A stretch of DNA of 64,000 nucleotides, taken from assembly GCA_009760855.2 (NCBI GenBank), contig WPIO01000007.1, forward strand, positions 7,454,501 to 7,518,500. The letters run 5' to 3'. This document shows, piece by piece, positions 56,363 through 64,000 of the stretch; the first letter of the stretch is position 1, and each line of letters begins with the position of its first letter. The position numbers were made by a program, and so were the translations under genes. The DNA comes from Cristatella mucedo (lineage: Eukaryota; Bryozoa; Phylactolaemata; Cristatellidae). The notes below the pieces were generated by a model. The model saw nothing but the letters and a program-made list of their open reading frames with translations. It was not told the DNA's origin and did not search any database.

Positions 56363-57769
56363 GAAGCGGGTACTCGAAGCTACGATTCGCACAAATGGCT
56401 CAAGAGGAAAGAGCGCTCCGGTAAGGAGTGGGCACAGGAGGAGGAGCAGCAGCAGCAGCAGCAGGAGCAGGAAGAGGAGGAGGAGGAGTTCACGCGCGGC
56501 CCGATTGGCTTGCCTCGCCTCGCTGCGGTGACGAGAGATAAGCTCAAGGAATCGATGCTCGAGTACACGCGCAAAATGGCGCAATTTAAAAACGCGCAGG
56601 GCCTGTACCTTCAAGGCAGCGGCGCAGTCGTCGGCCGGGCAGCTGCCGCTGATGCCGCCGCCGCCGCCCCCGTTGCCGCCTCGAGTGCGTCGCGACTTGC
56701 TCGCTATCGCCGTTCGGAGCCGGATGCAGGCGGCATGCAGGTCGACGAGAGACGGTCACTGCGGCACCCAGGTGCCGCCGTCGCTGCGGGCCACTCGGCG
56801 GCCGCAGAAGGGGCATCGAGCGTTTCGAACGCAGCCGACTCGTCGCCGCCGTCCGACGACGGCAGGACGCGGCGCAGCCTGGCGCACGCGCTGTCGCAGA
56901 TGCTGACAACTTCGGCGACGGCAATCAAGGTCGACGGTAAAGGCTTGAACCGCCCCGCCGCCGCCGCCGCCGCGCGGCCGATCTCAGCGCGAGGCAGCAC
57001 GCCGAACTCGAAGCGGACTCGGGCGGCCGATCGGCCGCCGGACCGCCCAGCCGGACCGCCAGCCTCGGAGCGCGCGGCGGCCGCAGCGAGCGGCGAGCCA
57101 GCGCGTGGTACGGCGCCCCAGGCCGCGAGCGCGTCCGAGCCGGGCGCGGCGATCCTTCGGTCGCTGCGCCCGGCTGGACGCGGCGCCGCGGCGGCCGAGG
57201 AGGAGGAGGAGGAGGCGGCGGCTTCCGGTGACGAGCGCGTCTTCGAGGTAGCGCCGGACGAGCGACACTCTCTCGGATACCTGCTGCTCGGCTTTCTGCC
57301 CGGCGGCCACGTCTCGGACGACGGCGGCCGCGGTGGCCGCGGCCGCCGCCGCGAGGCCCGAAACAGGCGCATGCGAGTGCCCGAGCCCTCGCTATGCGCC
57401 ATCGCCGAGGACGAGGAGCCGGCCGCCGCCGCCGTCGGCCGGCCGCCGCCGCCAGCGGCGGCGCGCGCGCCCGCCTTGCCGCGCCTGCTCGGCGTCATTC
57501 CCGAGGCGACCGACGCGACCGTTGACGCCGAGCTGCAAGCGGCCTGGAGGCGGCAGAGGAGGCGCGGCGCGCTGCTGCGCCTCATCAATGCCGCGTCTGG
57601 CTCCTCCTCCTCCTCCTCCTCCTCGCAGTCGCACGAAGTGTCCAAGTACATGACGGCGTACGCTCGAAAGAAGCTGCAAAAGCTGCCCGCCATCAAAGCG
57701 GCGTCCGGCGGCGGCGGCGGCGGCGGCGACGACTTGACCGGCGGCGGTCGACTGGTGGCGAGATCGTAG
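56363..57769 (+). CDS. Gene C, last exon: charged low-complexity protein
   Basis: Acceptor TTTCGTCCTAG|GAA precedes 56363 (phase 0). The frame runs 468 codons to TAG at 57767-57769. It starts EAGTRSYDSHKWLKRKERSG then KEW, followed by a Glu/Gln-rich run (QEEEQQQQQEQEEEEEEF). A conserved-looking helical segment comes next, LPRLAAVTRDKLKESMLEYT then RKMAQFKNAQGLYLQ. A long Ala/Arg/Pro/Gly low-complexity middle follows, interrupted by ordered-looking pieces: SLAHALSQMLTTSATAIKVD; ERVFEVAPDERHSLGYLLLG then FLPGGH; PALPRLLGVIPEATDATVDA. The C-terminal part has a Ser run, SKYMTAYARKKLQKLPAIKA and a Gly run. No known domain recognised and no membrane segment. Composition in this frame is far less Arg-biased than in the minus-strand shadow frame. 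Confidence 0.6.
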   Translation, partial: EAGTRSYDSHKWLKRKERSGKEWAQEEEQQQQQQEQEEEEEEFTRGPIGLPRLAAVTRDKLKESMLEYTRKMAQFKNAQGLYLQGSGAVVGRAAAADAAAAAPVAASSASRLARYRRSEPDAGGMQVDERRSLRHPGAAVAAGHSAAAEGASSVSNAADSSPPSDDGRTRRSLAHALSQMLTTSATAIKVDGKGLNRPAAAAAARPISARGSTPNSKRTRAADRPPDRPAGPPASERAAAAASGEPARGTAPQAASASEPGAAILRSLRPAGRGAAAAEEEEEEAAASGDERVFEVAPDERHSLGYLLLGFLPGGHVSDDGGRGGRGRRREARNRRMRVPEPSLCAIAEDEEPAAAAVGRPPPPAAARAPALPRLLGVIPEATDATVDAELQAAWRRQRRRGALLRLINAASGSSSSSSSSQSHEVSKYMTAYARKKLQKLPAIKAASGGGGGGGDDLTGGGRLVARS

Positions 57770-58810
57770 CGCCGCCGCCGCCCCACGAGGCCGACGCCTC
57801 ATAAGTGCGGGCGGCGTTGCGGCGCGGCTTTTTCTGCGGGCGGCAGCGCTATCAGGGTTGGGCGGCGCCAGCGACGCTTTCGCGACTTGACGCCTGCCGA
57901 TTCCGAACGCCATATAGTGCGCGGCGCCGTGCGGCGACGGATCTAGAGATTCGGGCTATGTTCGCGTGCGCACCTGAATACATTGCGGCCCATGCATTGC
58001 CGACTCGAGCTTTCGCGGTGGTGCGTGAGCTTGTGTCGTACGGCTCGTGCGGCCGGAGTTCCACGACGCCAGGCATGGGGCGTCCGCGACAGCTTCTTTA
58101 CCGAAGCACGGCGACGGCCAGCGACTGCGGGCAGGCGGGCAGGCGGGCCGCGCCCGCCTGCCGCGGATCGCCGCCGTACCAATCTGACTGCAGTATCAGA
58201 ATGAAGTGCCTAGCGTCACCAAAAGCGCGACAGCGACGACTTTTAATTTAGCAAAAAATCCATCGGACAAAGAGGTCTGCTAGCCAAGACGCGGCCGTCG
58301 CCGTCGCGAGGAAGCGAGGGCGAAGCGCAATTAGCGCCAATTCGCATCAAAAGTGGCCGCGCGTGCGCGACAAAAAGAGAAGGAGCGCCGGAGCGCGAAT
58401 CGCAGAAATAGACTTCGCGCGCGCCGCCTTAGCGATCGCGCGCTGCGCAGTCTCCCGAGTCTCGCGAGAGAGGAAAGTTGGTCGCACTTGAACGAAAATC
58501 GGGTCGCGAGGCGCGGCCTCGTTGTCGACTCAGCCGGCGTCTCGTTCTCCCGAAAAGCGAGCGCCTCGGGCTTCGCCGCGACTGGCTGACATTCGCCGCA
58601 GTCACGCCCTAGCGCTCGGCGTGTGGACGAGGCTGCGGCAACGTTGCGACCGCGCACCAGTCTAGGCAGCGTCGTCTAATTGCGCTAAATACAACGCACG
58701 GAAAGAATGTCCTGCCCCTTTTTGTGGCAAAATGGCCCATCTGCGCTGTAAATGGTTGACGCCGTCTGGCGGACATCTGGTCTTAGTGCAGCCGCGTCTG
58801 CTATTAAACT
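57770..58810 (+). other. Gene C probable 3' UTR and CpG-rich flank
   Basis: CpG-dense to about 58680 without a preferred frame. The first polyadenylation-like hexamer noticed is ATTAAA at 58803-58808. Extent uncertain. Confidence 0.3.
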
Positions 58811-58814
58811 TAAA

Positions 58815-58965
58815 GTCCCTGTAGACAGTGCCATCAGTTTTTCCCCTGACAAAGCCTAGAGTTCACTGGCGATCGCTGTCAAGACGTTCTCTCACTTGAT
58901 TGCGTTTACAGGAAGCTGATTATCCACTTATTTCTCACAGCATTACCTCCATGAAAATTGCCACC
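58815..58965 (+). mobile_element. LINE family 1 3' scrap
   Basis: TGTAGACAGTGCCATCAGTT, AAAGCCTAGAGTTCACTGGC, AAGACGTTCTCTCACTTGAT and TCTCACAGCATTACC follow the family 1 order (GGAGACCGTGCC, AAAGCCTGGAACTCACT, ...CACAGCATT). Confidence 0.5.
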
Positions 58966-59920
58966 CTTTAGATGTTTATTTCTTGCTGATTTGGTGAATT
59001 ACATCACAAATTAACTAACTAACTAACACGCTTCCTTTCCACTATTCAAAAACAGCCTAGCAACAGATTTAGTTCCGCTAGGAAGCCGTAAAAACATATT
59101 TTTATTATTGCTATCACGAGATGGGTATTCAGCAAGTGGTTAAGATGTGTATAGTATACAAGGTCCCGAAGGAGAGTGGTTAACGTTCGGGTCGTATTTT
59201 ACTTTTCATGGTTTGGGATATCGTTATTTCATTAAGATGACTCAACCACTCGTTATGAAATCAAACCAGATTACTAAGCTTGGCCGTTTAAGGTTTGTAC
59301 GACAGGCGCGGATTCAAAGTGGATGTGAAAATGTTGCACTTTTTCCCTTTCAGATACCACACTATAAATTTATAGCATAGTAAATCAGTTCTCAACCTAA
59401 AGATTTAAAAATTTAGGAAAGTGCAACAGAACTTTGAATGTATGAGCAAGAAATAGGGTTACTTTCAGGGAGCAGGATAAACAAATAATAGATTGCTTAT
59501 GCATTTAAGTTTTTACTCGCGTTTAATGCATGCCATATTTGACCGGAATTTGTATTTATTACCTGCCCCCTCAACGAGAACCTCAAGGCTTGGCAATTGC
59601 CACCGAACGTTTTCTAGAGTATAAAATTTAAAGTTTTATTCCTGCCTAATGTATGTCGATCCGGTTAATAATATTGATAGTCGCAACTCAAGACAACACT
59701 TGGCATGCTACGTATATGGCATGTCCGGCTAATCAGGTGTTTCACAAGGCTTAGACAGGAGATACGCATCCCAGGTGGCAGTTTAGTCTGCCACCGCGTC
59801 TACTGAGGTATTGTATAGTGGTCGCAGTATGATAATCATAAGCCAAATTTTCACCAATTTTAGTTCACTGAAATGGCCGCCATTAGTTTTTTGGGTTTTC
59901 TTTTATGGCCGTGACCCCCA
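58966..59920. other. AT-rich intergenic sequence
   Basis: No recognised feature. Confidence 0.35.
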
Positions 59921-59924
59921 AAGT

Positions 59925-61440
59925 AATTGTGCTGACATAATAGACTTACTAGAACTTGAGCAACTACCACGCAGTCTCCCTTCTACCACTCCTATCAAAG
60001 ACACCGGAACGGGTCATGGCGGACCTGCCGAACTCCTGTTGAAACTACAAACCTTGCTAGGAAGTTCCAGTCTGGCTTTGGGGCTAGTCACACCACAGAA
60101 TCAGCATTGCATAGGGTGTACAACGACCTACTTAGGAATACAGACGTAGGTAGAGTGTCTCTGCTGATTTTGCTCAATCTTTCCGCAGCTTTTGATACTA
60201 TCGAACATACAGTTCTTCTAGAGCGCTTCTCATCTCGCCTGGGCATCACTGGCACTTCTCTGCAATGGTTTAGGTTCTATCTCAATGGGAGACTCCAGAG
60301 TATTAACGTGAATGGACCAAGATCATCCGAGGTACCTCTGAAATATGAGATACCTCAGGGCTCCGAGCTAGCTCCGCTTCTTTTCCCTGTTTATACTCTC
60401 ACTCTTGCTGATGTGATTGCCAAGCACAATCTAGGCTTTCACTTTTATGCAGATGACACTCAGTTGTACCATTGCTTTGATCCTTCTCAGCCTTCGAGCA
60501 TCTCGAATTCTCTCAACTCAATTGCTGCATGTATTCATGACATCCGAACATGGATAGCAGCAAATTTTCTTGAACTAATCGATGACAAAAATAACTTATT
60601 AGTTATGGGCAAACCCAATGTGATTCAGAAATTGGAAAGGCTAACGCACAAAATTGGCTCTGCAAGCTAATCTCCTGTCGAGTCAGCTCGAAATCTAGGT
60701 GTCATGTTCCAAAGTGACCTCTCGTTTGACGACCACATCAGCTCCACACTAAAGTCTGCCTACTTTTAAATACATAACATTGCTAAAATTATGGCTTGTT
60801 TAGATAAGGATACTACGTCTTAGTTGGTCTATCCATTTGTGGCATCCCGTCTTGGCTTCTGTAACTCACTGCTTGCTGGCCTTCTGGCATTTGCAATCAG
60901 GCGATAACAGCTGGTGCAAAACTCCGTAGCTAGGCTTGTCTGTCGTGAGCGTTGCGGTTGCCACATCACACCACTTCCTGCAGACCTGTACTAGCTCCCA
61001 GTCAAGCAACGGATTGACTTCAAGGTTTTGTCGCTCACTTTTAGGTCACTTCATTATTTGGCTCCAGCCTATCTCTCAGATCTACTCCCCCACCAGGCCA
61101 AACATCGTACCACCCGCTTTTCGGAATCCAACAGTATACCAATACCTCGTACAAACCTGAAATCCTTCGGAGACCGTGCATTTAATTCGTATGCTCCCAA
61201 AGCCTGGAACTCACTCCCGACTTGCGTCAGAACATCCCCTGACTTGACCATAGTTAAAATGAACTTAAAACACACCTATTTAGGACAGCATTTAGTGGGT
61301 CCATGTTATTCGTTTTTTATGTGCTCATGCGTGCTGACGTTGTGCATGGTGCCACTCACTGCACTTGCATTCTGACTCTGTGCACGTTACCTCTAACCAT
61401 GTTATTCATGTTGTTTATAAAATCCGATCACCGCAAAGAG
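59925..61440 (+). pseudogene. LINE family 1 copy v: RT pseudogene with intact YADD box
   Basis: SLLPLL.KTPERV-like sequence at 59965-60020; from 60107 an open frame of 187 codons: VSLLILLNLSAAFDTIEHTV, LQWFRFYLNGRLQSINVNG, an EIPQGSELAPLLF motif (normally QGSvLGPlLF) and FHFYADDTQLYHCFD. The YADD catalytic pair is intact. After a stop at 60668 the thumb continues to SDLLPHQAKHRTTRFSESNS, KSFGDRAFNSYAPKAWNSLP. The 3' UTR breaks off near 61430, before the usual AAAGCACCTAGAAAG terminus, so the tail is missing. Confidence 0.85.
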
Positions 61441-63520
61441 CACTAGGTCAAGTGCCAGTCCGGGAGGGAGTAGCTAAGGAGATGGTTGATCGTTGATTTC
61501 GGCATTTTTGAATTGTGCATCTGTGATTAGACTATATTTATATAGGTGCTGCACTAGGCCTTAGCTAGGATGAATTGGTGTGATGTACATTAGTCTCTGC
61601 AATCCAGTTGATGGACTGTTATTCCTGATCTTTTGTACACTTTCTCGAGATTTTGTTTAGAATTCATCTTTTTGTATTATCTGCATTAAACAATAAGCGA
61701 TCGCGATCTGGTCAATACCATACGAAGGAGTGCTTAGTTAGATGCACAATTGATTATAACTCCACCTCCTGTGATTGATCTCTGGATATGACGGAAGAAA
61801 AGCCTTTCAGAGTAGCATTAGTTATCTTTAGTTAATTGGTCGATTTCAGCCAGGTCTTAGTCAAAGGAAACAGATCAAGAGCGTCATCAATAATCACGTC
61901 CCATATCACTAGTGGGTATTGCACCTTGAACACACATGCCATACGCAGGCTTTAGGATTGGCAGCCATGTTTATTGTAGGTTCGATGACCACCCAGATAG
62001 TTTTGCAAAGCTGTACTTGAGCGTTCGAGAACTAGGCGGCTCGAGAGAAAATACTTGAAATACCGAACCTGCAAGCCTTACACTCTCTCTTGCTAGGAAT
62101 GGGCTTGCTGCAAGCGATTTTCAATTCACAAATTCTAGGTGTAGCAGCAGAAATCAAGAATTCAATTGTACGACAATAGTGAAATTGTATTAGGCATGCT
62201 CGATCGATCGAGGCCAAACAGTAAGGTCGCCGAGAACCTGCCAAGCTGTAGTAGCAGCCAGCTTTGGTGGGTAAGCAAAGGCCTGCAGAGCATCGAGGGA
62301 ACGCATGTGTGACTGTACAGCGGTCACAAGCAGCAAGTATTTTAGCGTCCACGGGTCATAATTTCTTGCCTGCTACGCTCCAAATCTAAACAGATACGAT
62401 TTAAACTGGTCTTAGCTGCACCAGTTTCCGTATTTGACACTCTCAAGAATTTATAGGCGGCAACTTGCTTACCGTCAAGCCTAGCTACAATAGTCATAGA
62501 GCTGCCAAATTTTGTAAGGCAGTTGCTCACATCACTGAGTCGCCATCTTCAGCTGCTCTCTACTTACGCTCGCTGCCTTCGTTTTTAAGAGAGCTGTTCT
62601 GCTGCTAACCATCGAACATGGTTTGAAAGTCACTCGGACGCTTACTGCAACTCGAAAAACTCTTTAATGCTAAATGCGTCGAGACTGTATTGAGTCAGTG
62701 GGGATATAGGCACGCTATTTACAGGTAAGGTTGTATATTCTAGTGCATCTCACACATCTGTCCATATCCTTTACTAGTACATGTATGTACATGCAGGTTT
62801 CTAGGCCCATACATATATATGCTCTAGTGTATGTATTAACACAGATACATGTGGGCGTGACCACGCCCCCAATGCTGTCCTGCCACAGCCGGACTCACAC
62901 CACTCCACCCGGACGACGGGCGTGTCGAGTACCGCCTCATTAGGTGTATCAGTTGGACAGTATCGGCTAACTTTATTGGATTTATTGGGAACGGGTCAGT
63001 TGTGGTCACGTGACCGGCTAGCAATGCAGCCGAGAACTTTCTGTTTGCCCACCGGCCTGTGTGGACGTTATCCCCCTCTCTATTTTTCTCTTCTCTCTGC
63101 GCGTTCCGGAGCTGCTTCTACGACGGCCACCGATTCATCCGTATGTACCCCAGCTCGCTTCGAGTTTGCCTGCGTACGATACAATACAGCCGTCGTCGTC
63201 AGCACCACAAATCGCTTGTGGGGGCGACGTTCATCTTCGTCGTCGAGCCGCCGCCATCTGCGTGCGAGCCCCGACATATGCACGTGCATGTAAGCACGTA
63301 TTCACACTCATGCACCACCCGAACACACACACAAGCTCTTCAGCCTGTGCTTGAGATACATGTACTCTCACTAAAAGTGTTCTGGCTTGAACACACAAAC
63401 TCTATGAGCATCGCACACGCAACCGAATGCATGCGCGAACGCACGAATGCAAACACACACGCACGCACAGACGCACGCACACACACACACACACAAGCAC
63501 ACTCGCACACAAAATAACGA
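61441..63520. other. Intergenic sequence
   Basis: No gene recognised. A minus-strand frame at 62032-62352 (Cys-containing) and overlapping frames at 62922-63517 have no support. CA/GCAC repeats lie at 63300-63510. Confidence 0.3.
63445..63512. repeat. (AC)n microsatellite, interrupted
   Basis: ACACACACGCACGCACAGAC then CACACACACACACACACA. Confidence 0.85.
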
Positions 63521-63524
63521 ACTG

Positions 63525-64000
63525 TGAATCTGTCAGAAATAGCGATCTCACATCGTGCAGCTAAGCTTGTCTGTCGTGAGCATCGCAGTCGCCATAGCAC
63601 ACGACTTCTTGCCGACCTACACTGGCTCCCAATTAAGCAGCATATCGATATCAAGGTTCTGTCACTTTTTTGTAGGTCCTTCATTCTCTGGCTTCAGCCT
63701 ACCTTAGCGGAACTACTCCCTCAGCAGGCTAGCATCTTACCACATTCTCAAACTAATCGTTTAGCAACACATCGTCCAAGCCTTGCATCCTTTCGGAGAC
63801 CTCGCCTTTAGTTCCTATGCTCCCAAAAACTGGAACTCACACTCGACGGACGTCACACATTCCCTGACGACAAAAGAAAAACACTAAAAAAAGCACTTAT
63901 TTGTCACAGCCTTTGGCGTGTCCTTGTGATTCGTTCTTTTCGCTCATGCTTGCTGCCGCTGTGCATGCTGCCACTAACCATCTTTGCATGCTGACCTTGC
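63525..64000 (+). mobile_element. LINE family 1 3' part, runs off the window
   Basis: Reads AKLVCREHRSRHSTRLLADL then HWLPIKQHIDIKVLSL, the common RT C-terminal stretch. GGAGACCTCGCCTTTAGTTC and the 3' UTR follow to the edge. Confidence 0.85.

Noticed and set aside
56704-57786. 360-codon minus-strand frame
   Set aside because: Shadow of gene C; mostly Arg/Ala/Ser/Pro runs from GC bias.

Overview
This window reads as genomic DNA from an invertebrate animal. There are no bacterial operons, rRNA or CRISPR arrays. Most of it is AT-leaning intergenic and intronic sequence filled with broken retroelements and long microsatellites. A few GC-rich, CpG-rich blocks hold open reading frames with sensible protein composition and splice sites at their edges. 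The species cannot be named. The mix of L2/CR1-like LINEs, tRNA-headed SINEs, an R2-like endonuclease fragment and large introns would suit a spiralian (flatworm, mollusc or annelid), but this is a weak inference.

Three protein-coding genes are proposed, all on the + strand; none matches a named family I can recognise. Gene A (about 2893-22240) and gene B (31650-47280) share one plan. Each has a tiny first exon encoding a short Ser/Thr-rich N-terminus and ending on a split glycine codon. Next comes a symmetrical phase 1-1 exon encoding one transmembrane helix and a basic juxtamembrane stretch, and finally a large GC-rich last exon encoding a proline/serine-rich cytoplasmic tail. Both carry one PPxY motif. 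I infer a tandem pair of single-pass, N-out/C-in membrane adaptor-like proteins; the splice into each tail is unresolved. Gene C (51759-57769) is a candidate two-exon gene whose last exon encodes a charged, low-complexity protein of 468 residues.

Region by region. 1-2.9 kb: SINE, R2-like endonuclease fragment, (GT)n. 2.9-22.3 kb: gene A, with introns full of LINE family 1 copies, a relic of a dispersed PPMHIKLGL-motif protein family and a hAT relic. 22.3-31.6 kb: non-coding spacer with a CpG-rich block (24.65-26.6 kb) and a long minus-strand PPMHIKLGL relic. 31.6-47.3 kb: gene B, with a TIR element in intron 1 and many LINE family 2 copies. 47.3-51.5 kb: LINE debris. 51.5-58.7 kb: gene C in a CpG-rich domain, with a third PPMHIKLGL relic, (AT)n, a SINE and a 17-bp satellite in its intron. 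58.8-64 kb: LINE family 1 copies, including one that keeps the YADD catalytic motif.

Repeats fall into recognisable groups: LINE family 1 (ATT-type tail), LINE family 2 (ATTAC-type tail), SINE S1 and SINE S2 (tRNA-like heads), an R2-like fragment, a hAT relic, a TIR/MITE-like element and the PPMHIKLGL relics. Nested, tandem and chimeric insertions give a relative order of events.
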